The notes beneath the pieces were generated by a model that saw only the letters and a list, made by a program, of their open reading frames with translations, was not told the DNA's origin and did no database searches. A program made the translations under genes and the position numbers. Shown piece by piece: positions 11,537-19,531 of a stretch of DNA of 35,032 nucleotides. Position 1 is the stretch's first letter; each line of letters begins with the position of its first letter. The stretch comes from Bifidobacterium breve (GTDB lineage: Bacteria; Actinomycetota; Acidimicrobiia; Acidimicrobiales; Ilumatobacteraceae). Where the stretch lies: contig CAMBPP010000003.1 in assembly GCA_945869715.1 (NCBI GenBank), forward strand, positions 1 to 35,032, given 5' to 3'.

Positions 11537-12778
11537 TTATTTCACCGTACTCACAACGGTGCCATCGGAAAAAGTGGTGACAATGTCGTCACCCGAAACT
11601 GCATCGCCTGCTTTACGCAATGTAACGCCGGCTGTCGTACGCGTAATGCTCCACCCGCGAGCCATGGTATTGACCGGGTCAAGAAGCCGTACACGCTCTT
11701 CCAAATAATCAATTTGAGACTCACCCGTAGCTAACAACGAGAGAGGCCACGTGGTGAGCCGATTCGCACTGAGTGCCACATGGGTATGGGCACGTTCTAC
11801 TGCAGTAATTGCTTTTGTACGAATGGCGTTGCCCCGCTCATTCAAACGACTCTCGGCCAATGCCAATTGTTGTTGGGCAATAGCAGCAATGCCGCCCCAC
11901 ACGTCTTCAGTTTCTTCAACGAATTCGTTCACTAGTTCACATATGGCTGAAGCGCATGCCGTGGGAGTTTTATATGCGGCATAAGCAACTTCGTCGGCAA
12001 TGCTGTGGTCAATTTCGTGACCGATACCTGTAAATACAGGCAGCCCACACTGCGCAATGGCAACAGCAATTTCTTCCGCATCAAAACACGCCAAATCGGT
12101 GCGAGACCCTCCGCCGCGCATGAGCAAAATAACATCGAGATCGTCGCGGGAACCGAGAGCCCAAATAGCTTCAACAATCATGGGAATAGCTTCATCGCCT
12201 TGCACGCGCACGTTGGCAACTTTGATATCAAAACCAATGCCCGATTCTTCTAATTCGTGCATTGCATCGTGCCAAGCAGCTGAACCAACGCTGGTAATAA
12301 TGCCCAAGCGCAAAGGGGCCGCAGGCAATTCACGCTCCCGGTTTTCATCGTAGAGGCCACCAGCAATGAGGCGCTTCACAATTTCATCACGCGCAGCGGC
12401 AAGGTCTCCGAGGGTAAAACGAAGGTCAATGTCAGAAATTTTTAAACTGAATTTTCCGCTGCCGTCATAGACATCGGGAACTCCGAATACTTTTACTTTC
12501 ACACCATCTTGCAAGGTGAGACGATGCTGGCGTAGCAGTGGTTGTAAGCGACGAAGGTTATTTGCAAACAGGGAAACATGAATAGTTGCTGTTCCCTTGT
12601 CGTCACGTTCAACAAGTTGAAAATATGCATGCTGAGTACGGTTCGACCACGACTCAATTTCACCATGAACCCAAATGCCCGGTGTGAAGGTGCTCTTCAT
12701 GGCGTTGTTCACCTTGCCAATGAATTGCCGCACACCAAATGCTTCAGTAGTTGTTCCAAGGTCGAGTTCGTCGCTCAT
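11537..12778 (-). CDS. xseA: Exodeoxyribonuclease VII large subunit
   Basis: WVHGEIESWSNRTQHAYFQLVERD...LPAAPLRLGIITSVGSAAWHD...VILLMRGGGSRTDLACFDAEEIAVAIAQCGLPVFTGIGHEIDHSIADEVAYAAYKTPTACA. Confidence 0.96.
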   Translation of the reverse strand: MSDELDLGTTTEAFGVRQFIGKVNNAMKSTFTPGIWVHGEIESWSNRTQHAYFQLVERDDKGTATIHVSLFANNLRRLQPLLRQHRLTLQDGVKVKVFGVPDVYDGSGKFSLKISDIDLRFTLGDLAAARDEIVKRLIAGGLYDENRERELPAAPLRLGIITSVGSAAWHDAMHELEESGIGFDIKVANVRVQGDEAIPMIVEAIWALGSRDDLDVILLMRGGGSRTDLACFDAEEIAVAIAQCGLPVFTGIGHEIDHSIADEVAYAAYKTPTACASAICELVNEFVEETEDVWGGIAAIAQQQLALAESRLNERGNAIRTKAITAVERAHTHVALSANRLTTWPLSLLATGESQIDYLEERVRLLDPVNTMARGWSITRTTAGVTLRKAGDAVSGDDIVTTFSDGTVVSTVK

Positions 12779-14631
12779 TGACCTAACTCACCCGCGTGCA
12801 CTTGTGCTGCATAGAGACCGTTGCGTTCCATTAATTCCTCGTGCGTTCCTTGTTCTACCAAATGACCAGCATCAAGCACCACGATGCGGTCGGCATGACG
12901 AACTGTAGACAAACGGTGTGCAATAACTAGTGCAGTGCGCCCGCGAAGCGCTTCCTCTAGTGCCACTTGCACTGCAGCTTCGTTTTCGTTGTCAAGGTGG
13001 CTTGTTGCTTCATCAAGAATCATGATGGCCGGGTCTTTTAAGAGCAACCGCGCAATGGCAAGACGCTGCTTCTCTCCACCCGACATGCGGTAACCGCGTT
13101 CTCCCACCAAAGTATTAAACCCTTCGGGAAGTGCAGAAATAGTGTCAAATATTTGCGCGCCTTCGCATGCTGCGCGAAGTTCATCATCAGTTGCATCGGG
13201 TTTTGCATAGCGCAAGTTTGCACCAATGCTTTCATGGAAGAGATGCGGGTCTTGAGACACCACTCCAATTGCATTTTGCACCGAGCGTTGCGTGAGATTT
13301 TTAACATCTTGTCCGTCGATAAGAATGGACCCGGCTGTTGCGTCGTACAAACGCGGTATGAGCGAAGCGAGCGTGCTTTTTCCGGCACCACTCACACCAA
13401 CGAGTGCAATAGTTTCGCCAGGCTGCACATGCAGGCTGATGTTTTGCAAAACATCAACATCGGGATCAACACCTTGCATTGCACCCGCCGCTTCTAACGA
13501 GGCAATAGAAACGGAACGACCAGGTGGGTAGCGGAAGGTGACGTTACGTAATTCAAGCTCACCACGGGCATTAACAAGATCAACTGCACCAGGCGCATCT
13601 TGAATAGAAACAGGAGCATCAAGCACTTCAAAAACTCGTTCAAAGCTGACGAATGCTGTCATCACTTCAATACGAGCATTTGTCAAACCAGTGAGTGGTT
13701 GGTAAATGCGTTGAACAAATGCGGCCATTGCTACAAGAGTTCCTGCGGTAATGCCGCCATCAACTACCAAATGCGCACCAACGCCGTAAATCGCTGCTGC
13801 ACCAACCGCGCCTACAAGACCGAGTGCCACGAAAAAGATACGCCCATACAAAGCAGAACGAATACCAATATCTCGTACTCGTACTGCTCGCCTCGAAAAC
13901 GCACCAACTTCTTCATTGTGTCGACCGAAGAGTTTCACTAGTAACGCACCCGACACATTGAAACGCTCTGTCATTTGCGTATTCATTTCAGCGTTCAAGC
14001 CCATTTGTTCACGCGCAATAGTTTGAAGTTTTGCTCCCACTCTTTTCGCCGGAATAATAAAGACTGGTAAAACAACAAGCGACAAAAGTGTGAGTCGCCA
14101 TTCGAGAGCAAGCATCGCAGCCAAAGTAGTAACGAGAACAACGACATTCGACACCACACTGCCCAACGTGCTGGTGACCGCGGTTTGCGCCCCAACAACG
14201 TCGTTGTTCAGCCGGCTAATGAGCGAGCCCGTTTGTGTGCGCGTAAAAAATGCGATGGGCATTTGCTGCACTTTGTCGAACAATGCGACGCGCAGGTCGT
14301 AAATAAGACCTTCACCAATACGTGAGGAATACCAGCGTTGCAAAATAGCCAACACTGCATCTGACAACGCCGCAGCCACAAGAAAGGCCGCCAAGATGGT
14401 GATCTGCCCTTTGTTCCTCTGAGGAATGGAATGGTCGAGAATTGCACGAAAAAGCAGCGGTGGGGCAAGCGCCATGAGCGCCGACACAAGAATCGACGTC
14501 AAAAAGCCGACAATGGCCCACTTGTACGGCCTGGCAAAAACCCACGCCCGTCGCAGCGCTTGCCGTTCGATTTTGGTTCCAGAAACCGCACCGGGGTCGC
14601 CTGGCAACATCATGTGAGGGTTCATGCGCAC
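12775..14631 (-). CDS. ABC transporter, fused permease and ATP-binding protein (MsbA/lipid-type exporter)
   Basis: Six-TM domain, Walker A GVSGAGKS, signature MSGGEKQRLAIARLLL, Walker B AIMILDEATSHLD. 4-nt overlap with xseA. Confidence 0.94.
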   Translation of the reverse strand: MRMNPHMMLPGDPGAVSGTKIERQALRRAWVFARPYKWAIVGFLTSILVSALMALAPPLLFRAILDHSIPQRNKGQITILAAFLVAAALSDAVLAILQRWYSSRIGEGLIYDLRVALFDKVQQMPIAFFTRTQTGSLISRLNNDVVGAQTAVTSTLGSVVSNVVVLVTTLAAMLALEWRLTLLSLVVLPVFIIPAKRVGAKLQTIAREQMGLNAEMNTQMTERFNVSGALLVKLFGRHNEEVGAFSRRAVRVRDIGIRSALYGRIFFVALGLVGAVGAAAIYGVGAHLVVDGGITAGTLVAMAAFVQRIYQPLTGLTNARIEVMTAFVSFERVFEVLDAPVSIQDAPGAVDLVNARGELELRNVTFRYPPGRSVSIASLEAAGAMQGVDPDVDVLQNISLHVQPGETIALVGVSGAGKSTLASLIPRLYDATAGSILIDGQDVKNLTQRSVQNAIGVVSQDPHLFHESIGANLRYAKPDATDDELRAACEGAQIFDTISALPEGFNTLVGERGYRMSGGEKQRLAIARLLLKDPAIMILDEATSHLDNENEAAVQVALEEALRGRTALVIAHRLSTVRHADRIVVLDAGHLVEQGTHEELMERNGLYAAQVHAGELGQ

Positions 14632-14665
14632 GTAGATCAGGCTAGAGGTCGTAGCCTACGAACAT

Positions 14666-16219
14666 ATGCGTCGTTGCTTCATCGCCCCATTTCTTCTTGC
14701 GGGCGCCCTACTCGCTTCTGCCTGTGGGTCCTCATCTGCCACCACTGTCGAAACCCTCAATCTCGTCGTCGACGACACCGTGGTGAAAACCACCACCCCC
14801 TCGACGGTTGCCCCCGCTACGACGCTTCCTCTGCCGCTTAGCCCCATCGTGTGGGACAAATGTTCCCCAAGTGAGCCGAAGGGCATTAAGTGCGGAGTCG
14901 TCAAGGTTCCGTACAGCTACGAAGACCCCGCCGTTGGCACATTTACTTTGAGTCTGAAAGTACACAGCGCTGAAGATGCAAAAAAACGCATTGGCTCACT
15001 CATTGTGAACCGCGGTGGACCCGGTGCAGAAAGCGCCTCAATGGCGCCCGACGCGGGCTTTTATTTCTCACAAACCATCCTCAACCATTTCGACATCGTC
15101 GCTTTTGACCCTCGAGGAACAGGCTCTTCCACACCCTTTGTTGACTGTGTCTCTGAATACGATTCCTATTTTGCTTCCGACGTCACGCCGAATACTCCCG
15201 AAGAGAAGCTTGCGCTCGTCGACGACGCACGGCGCTTCAATGCTGAATGTCAAAAAAACAGTGGAGACATTTTGCCCTACATTTCCACCATTTCAACCGC
15301 TCGAGACATTGACATGATTCGTCGAGCACTCGGTGAAAAAACAATTTCATTTTTCGGTTTTTCCTATGGGAGCGAACTTGGTGCACACTGGGTCAACCTG
15401 TTCCCCGATACCGTACGTGCTGCAGTTTTCGATGGCGCCGCCGACCCGAATGCATCGTTTTTACAAGGCGGGCTCGACCAGGCCGCTGGCTTTGAAGGTC
15501 AACTCAATGCTTTTTTTGCCGATTGTGCGTCGCGTGAAACATGCCCTATTTATAACAAGGGGAAACCTGAAGAGATATTCGACAAACTCATGGTGCGCCT
15601 CGAGCGCGACCCACTATTTGTTAGCTCAAAACGCACACTGGTCAACGAAGGCATTGCATATACGGCCGCAGTTGACGCAATGTATTCCGATTCATTGTGG
15701 CCAACGTTTGCTGAAGCACTCGCCGATGCAACCGACCCTAAAGTTCCCGATGCCACTGGGTTGCTTGCGCTGTACGACGACTACTACCAACGTCGTAGCG
15801 ATGGCACATACGACAACTTGTTGGAAGCCTTCACCGCAATTTCTTGTGTTGATGACCAAAGCGCAACCACAGTGGAAGAAATTGACTCCTATCTTCCACA
15901 GTTCACCGCAGCAGCACCTCGCCTTGGCAACTATTTTTCTGCGGGTTACAACTGTGCGCTGTGGCCTGTTCCTTCAGTACCTCAAGTAGAAGTAGCCAAC
16001 GCAGGAAACGTTCCTATTGTGGTGGTGGGCACTACTGGTGATGCTGCAACTCCACTTGTATCGTCGCGCAAAATGGCCTCTGCCTTGAGCGATGGCCGCC
16101 TCATCGTGGTCACCGGTAATCAACACACCGGGTACGGAACAGGAAAATGTGTGAACGCTTTGGTAGACGACTACCTCGTCACGCTGAAGGCCCCGAAGAA
16201 CGAGTCGACCTGCTCATAA
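14666..16219 (+). CDS. Secreted lipoprotein alpha/beta hydrolase (tripeptidyl aminopeptidase/TAP-like)
   Basis: Lipobox LLASAC; VNRGGPGAESASMAPDAG; nucleophile FFGFSYGSELGAHWVNLFPD; C-terminal TGNQHTGYG with TAP-like tail. Confidence 0.9.
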   Translation: MRRCFIAPFLLAGALLASACGSSSATTVETLNLVVDDTVVKTTTPSTVAPATTLPLPLSPIVWDKCSPSEPKGIKCGVVKVPYSYEDPAVGTFTLSLKVHSAEDAKKRIGSLIVNRGGPGAESASMAPDAGFYFSQTILNHFDIVAFDPRGTGSSTPFVDCVSEYDSYFASDVTPNTPEEKLALVDDARRFNAECQKNSGDILPYISTISTARDIDMIRRALGEKTISFFGFSYGSELGAHWVNLFPDTVRAAVFDGAADPNASFLQGGLDQAAGFEGQLNAFFADCASRETCPIYNKGKPEEIFDKLMVRLERDPLFVSSKRTLVNEGIAYTAAVDAMYSDSLWPTFAEALADATDPKVPDATGLLALYDDYYQRRSDGTYDNLLEAFTAISCVDDQSATTVEEIDSYLPQFTAAAPRLGNYFSAGYNCALWPVPSVPQVEVANAGNVPIVVVGTTGDAATPLVSSRKMASALSDGRLIVVTGNQHTGYGTGKCVNALVDDYLVTLKAPKNESTCS

Positions 16220-16228
16220 CCCTTGAGT

Positions 16229-16277
16229 GTTCTCGGCGCGGTATGTCACGCAAATCGGGACACACCGCGCCGAGAAC
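16229..16277. terminator. Long inverted repeat at a convergent junction; candidate bidirectional terminator
   Basis: GTTCTCGGCGCGGT (16229-16242) is perfectly complementary to ACCGCGCCGAGAAC (16264-16277); further inner pairing TGTC/GACA and CG/CG. Lies between the TAP hydrolase stop (16219) and the tRNA-Ser(CGA) 3' end (16287). Confidence 0.75.
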
Positions 16278-16286
16278 CACTTCTCG

Positions 16287-16376
16287 TGGCGGAAGAGGTG
16301 GGATTTGAACCCACGGTGGCTGTGACACCACGACGGTGTTCGAGACCGTTCCATTCGTCCGCTCTGGCACCCTTCC
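16287..16376 (-). tRNA. tRNA-Ser (anticodon CGA), CCA encoded
   Basis: Reverse complement GGAAGGGTGCCAGAGCGGACGAATGGAACGGTCTCGAACACCGT...GGTTCAAATCCCACCTCTTCCGCCA; anticodon stem ACGGT/ACCGT, loop CTCGAAC; long variable arm. Confidence 0.95.
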
Positions 16377-16395
16377 GTTTCAAAGGTTATCGGTA

Positions 16396-16860
16396 CTACG
16401 AACGTTTAGAGGCGAAGAACTCTTTCAACAGTGCTGCTGACTCTTCGGCAAGCAGCCCGTGTTCTACAGGCGGATTATGACCAAGGCGAGGATCACTCAT
16501 CACGTTGTACAAACTGGCTGTTGCGCCTGCTTCAAAGTTGGCAGCTCCATAGACAAGTCGGCCAATGCGAGAAGATTGCGCGGCACCCGCACACATGACA
16601 CATGGTTCAAGAGTGACGACAAGAGTGCACTCATCTAAACGCCAGCTACCAAGCTTTTGGCTTGCATCGCGCAATGCCAATACTTCGGCATGTGCGGTTG
16701 GATCGTTGGTCAGTTCACGTTCGTTGTGGCGGCGGGCGATCACTTCGCCGTTGTGAAGCACCACAGCACCCACCGGCACGTCGCCATGTGCGAAAGCAAG
16801 GCGCGCTTCATCAAGAGCCGCTTGCATCGCTTCAAGATGGATGTTCGACATGTCTGTCAT
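16396..16860 (-). CDS. tadA: tRNA-specific adenosine deaminase (TadA)
   Basis: MTDMSNIHLEAMQAALDEARLAFAHGDVPVGAVVLHNGEVIARRHNERELTNDPTAHAEVLALRDASQKLGSWRLDECTLVVTLEPCVMCAGA. HAE and PCxxC motifs. The upstream part of the ORF overlaps tRNA and is not coding; alternative start at 16851. Confidence 0.94.
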   Translation of the reverse strand: MTDMSNIHLEAMQAALDEARLAFAHGDVPVGAVVLHNGEVIARRHNERELTNDPTAHAEVLALRDASQKLGSWRLDECTLVVTLEPCVMCAGAAQSSRIGRLVYGAANFEAGATASLYNVMSDPRLGHNPPVEHGLLAEESAALLKEFFASKRS

Positions 16861-16947
16861 GGCGGAAGGGGTGGGATTCGAACCCACGGAAGCTTTCACT
16901 TCACACGCTTTCCAAGCGTGCCGATTCGGCCGCTCTCGCACCCTTCC
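16860..16947 (-). tRNA. tRNA-Ser (anticodon GGA), CCA encoded
   Basis: Reverse complement GGAAGGGTGCGAGAGCGGCCGAATCGGCACGCTTGGAAAGCGTG...GGTTCGAATCCCACCCCTTCCGCCA; stem CACGC/GCGTG, loop TTGGAAA; long variable arm. Confidence 0.95.
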
Positions 16948-17004
16948 TAAAATTCACTAGCGGACGTGAGGCTAGCGAGCGATAGCCTGACTTCAGCAGC
17001 GAGT

Positions 17005-17116
17005 GAGGTGCCGGTCGGGTCCTGTGCAACGTCTGCCCGCAAACCAGGTCAGGGCCGGAAGGCAGCAGCCTCCATCGGGACAAGGCGTGTGCCGCAGATC
17101 GCCTGGCCGGTGCCTC
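17005..17116 (+). ncRNA. ffs: Bacterial small signal recognition particle RNA (4.5S/SRP RNA)
   Basis: Hallmark CAGGTCAGGGCCGGAAGGCAGCAGCC at about 17045-17070; terminal pairing GAGGTGCCGG (17005-17014) with CCGGTGCCTC at the 3' end. Confidence 0.93.
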
Positions 17117-17138
17117 AGTCGTTGTTAACGCGACTGAG
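17114..17138. terminator. Inverted repeat at the ffs 3' end / exonuclease convergent junction
   Basis: CTCAGTCG (17114-17121) and CGACTGAG (17131-17138), 9-nt loop. Confidence 0.55.
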
Positions 17139-17994
17139 CCAACGTTGCTGCTCGTTTCGCGAGTTGTGGACTCCCCAATTCATCACACAGTGCAGAAAAT
17201 TCTGCGGTGGGGCCATGCCATTGCCAGTCGTCTACTTCTCCTACATTCACCGTGGTCACCACCGTGGCGATTTTTTTGAACAGCGCGGCAAGTTCGCGAT
17301 TCTCACGCAACGTAAGCCCAAGCTTTGCTGCTCCGCGTACTGCAACATCCCATGTTGTTTCATCATCGGGAATTGCCTCTATGTGTTCAAATTTTGCCAG
17401 CACTGTTGCTGCACTTTTTGCTCCCCAACCCGCAAGACCGGGGAAGCCATCTGATGTATCGCCCACTAAAGCCAGGTAGTCGGCAATAGACGCTGGCCCC
17501 ACACCAAATTTTTCACGCACTGCAGCATCGTCAATAATGACATTGTTGCGTCTGTCGAATTGCACCACACGTTTGCCTTCTACACACTGCCCTAGATCTT
17601 TGTCGGGAGTCAGCATGACTACTTGTTGAACGCGTTTGTCATTTGCCGCAACACGCGCTGCAGAACCCAGTGCATCATCGGCTTCAAATTCTTCCATGGC
17701 CCACACCACAACACCCATGGCTCGCAATGCGTCTTCCACTAGAGGAATTTGATGCAGTATGACGGGCTCCATGCCCTCGCTTGTTTTGTATCCCTCATAT
17801 AGATCGTTACGAAAGCTTTCTATAACATGATCGGAGGCAACACCAATATGTGTTGCACCATCGGCAACAAGTTGAAGTGTTGACGAAAGAACTCCAATAG
17901 TGGCTGCAAAGGGTGGCGGTGTTGCGTGTTTCGTTGCCTGGCCATAGTGCTGGCGATACAACTCGTAGGTTCCGTCTACAAGATGAACTTTCAC
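17125..17994 (-). CDS. Stand-alone 5'-3' exonuclease / FEN-like nuclease (Pol I N-terminal-domain family)
   Basis: MKVHLVDGTYELYRQHYG...EEFEADDALGSAARVAA...VVMLTPDKDLGQCV...ADYLALVGDTSDGFPGLAGWGAKSAATVLAKF (H3TH region). Confidence 0.92.
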   Translation of the reverse strand: MKVHLVDGTYELYRQHYGQATKHATPPPFAATIGVLSSTLQLVADGATHIGVASDHVIESFRNDLYEGYKTSEGMEPVILHQIPLVEDALRAMGVVVWAMEEFEADDALGSAARVAANDKRVQQVVMLTPDKDLGQCVEGKRVVQFDRRNNVIIDDAAVREKFGVGPASIADYLALVGDTSDGFPGLAGWGAKSAATVLAKFEHIEAIPDDETTWDVAVRGAAKLGLTLRENRELAALFKKIATVVTTVNVGEVDDWQWHGPTAEFSALCDELGSPQLAKRAATLAQSR

Positions 17995-18017
17995 GTGACT
18001 TTATACTTTCTTAGAAT

Positions 18018-18443
18018 TTATAGTGATGCCGCAGAAACACGCTTCACATTGACGAGTCGCTCCAGTTCATGATGCGTAATTTTCCAACCTTCGCTGGTGC
18101 GCACCAACTTGTCGTTGTATGCAGCCCACAAAATAATGAGGTGGTCTGGGTCGGCGGGCAACTCGTGGGTTGCTTGTACATAACTGCGCAACGTTGCGGT
18201 GTCTCCATTGACGGTTACTTGAATATTGCCAATGAGATGTTGTGTGCGGCCATATTTGTTGCGTGCTGCTGTTACCCAAGGGCGATACGCGCTTAAGCCA
18301 ACAATGGGTTCGGCTCCAAAGCCCGTCACCACAACGTCGTCGGTAAAACAGGTGCAATACCGGTCGTAGTCGAGTTGGTCAATGGAATCGGCATAACGGA
18401 TGATGACGTCGCCGACGGCGAGTCGGTCTTCAATTTCGCTCAT
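18018..18443 (-). CDS. SnoaL-like/NTF2-fold protein
   Basis: EIEDRLAVGDVIIRYADSIDQLDYDRYCTCFTDDVVVTGFG...YRPWVTAARNKYGRTQHLIGNIQVTVNGDTATLRSYVQATHE. Confidence 0.82.
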   Translation of the reverse strand: MSEIEDRLAVGDVIIRYADSIDQLDYDRYCTCFTDDVVVTGFGAEPIVGLSAYRPWVTAARNKYGRTQHLIGNIQVTVNGDTATLRSYVQATHELPADPDHLIILWAAYNDKLVRTSEGWKITHHELERLVNVKRVSAASL

Positions 18444-18478
18444 GCATGCATCCTAGAAGATAAACGAGGCAGGATTTT

Positions 18479-19090
18479 CTAGATGACGAGAGCGAGCAAA
18501 GTTCCGACAACAATGTACGGACCAAAGGCGATTCGGCTCTTGCGAGATACGCGACCCATGAACAATAAAGCTGCGCTTACTACTCCACCAATGAGGAAGA
18601 TGCCCACCACGCCACCAAGTAGTGCTCCCCAACTGTTGTGTGCAAGTGCAAACCCAACAAGAGGAGCTAAAAGCACGTCACCTTTGCCAAAACTTCCTTG
18701 AGCAATTGATTTCAAACCAACGAAAAATGCAAAGAGCGCCACAGCACCAACGCCTGCGCGCAGAATATTGCCGAGATCCCAATGAATAATTGCATCGAGA
18801 ACTAAGAGTGGAACTCCTAGTGTGACGGCAAGACCGTTGATGTATCGCGGTACACGGTGGGTGAATGCATCGATGACGCCAATTGCAATGAGACCACAGC
18901 CAATGACGACGAGACCAATGGTTGCGAACCAACGGTCGGCCGACTTTGCGAGCAACATTGCGATGTCAATGGTGCAAAAAACAATTGCACAGCGCTCAGC
19001 TATTCCAAAGTGAAATGAAGAGTGCTGGATACGAGCAATATTGCGCTGTGCAGTGAGTACTACCCAAGCGCCACCAATGAGGCCGAACAA
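18479..19090 (-). CDS. Prepilin peptidase-like protein (peptidase A24 family)
   Basis: Polytopic; catalytic-Asp context VIDAFTHRVPRYINGL and GSFGKGDVLLAPLVGFALAHNSWGALLGGVVGIFLIGGVVS. Start codon uncertain (TTG at 19090). Confidence 0.75.
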   Translation of the reverse strand: MFGLIGGAWVVLTAQRNIARIQHSSFHFGIAERCAIVFCTIDIAMLLAKSADRWFATIGLVVIGCGLIAIGVIDAFTHRVPRYINGLAVTLGVPLLVLDAIIHWDLGNILRAGVGAVALFAFFVGLKSIAQGSFGKGDVLLAPLVGFALAHNSWGALLGGVVGIFLIGGVVSAALLFMGRVSRKSRIAFGPYIVVGTLLALVI

Positions 19091-19112
19091 AGCTGCGAAA
19101 AGAACCGTGGTC

Positions 19113-19514
19113 TTATTCCTGCACTAATTCAATGAGTGTGCCAAAGCTGCTCTTCGGATGAATGAAAGCAACCGTGGTGCCGCGGCTACCAGGCCGTGGT
19201 GCTTTGTCGAGTGCAATTGCTCCTGCATCAATCATTGCTTGCAATGCAACAGCGCAATTCTCGACGCGATAACCAATGTGATGTAAGCCTTCACCACGCT
19301 TTTCAATTGATTTTGCAACAGGTGAATTTTCATTTGTTGGCGTGATCAATTGCACATAGCTTTCTGCAACTTTCAACAGTGCTTCTTCTACTCCATCGCT
19401 TTCCACTATTTCGCGATGTTCTACCTCGGCACCAAATGCACGGCGGTAATAGTCGATGGCAGCTTCAAGGTCTTTGACAGCAATTGCTACGTGGTCAATT
19501 TCAGTTAACAGCAT
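19113..19514 (-). CDS. mce: Methylmalonyl-CoA/ethylmalonyl-CoA epimerase
   Basis: VOC-fold protein: IDHVAIAVKDLEAAIDYYRRAFGAEVEHREIVESDGVEEALLKVAESYVQLITPTNENSPVAKSIEKRGEGLHHIGYRVEN...GTTVAFIHPKSSFGTLIELVQ. Confidence 0.93.
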   Translation of the reverse strand: MLLTEIDHVAIAVKDLEAAIDYYRRAFGAEVEHREIVESDGVEEALLKVAESYVQLITPTNENSPVAKSIEKRGEGLHHIGYRVENCAVALQAMIDAGAIALDKAPRPGSRGTTVAFIHPKSSFGTLIELVQE

Positions 19515-19531
19515 GTCTCTATCGTGTCACG

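Noticed and set aside
14431-14841. 136-aa plus-strand ORF spanning the ABC transporter start and the TAP hydrolase start
   Set aside because: Conflicts with two well-supported genes and has no recognisable domain.
16861-16941. N-terminal extension of the tadA ORF (MRERPNRHAWKACEVKASVGSNPTPSA)
   Set aside because: It is a translation of the tRNA-Ser(GGA) gene; the TadA homology starts at or after the ATG at 16860.
16901-17083. Minus-strand ORF of 60 aa over the ffs region
   Set aside because: Overlaps tRNA-Ser and SRP RNA; no protein features.
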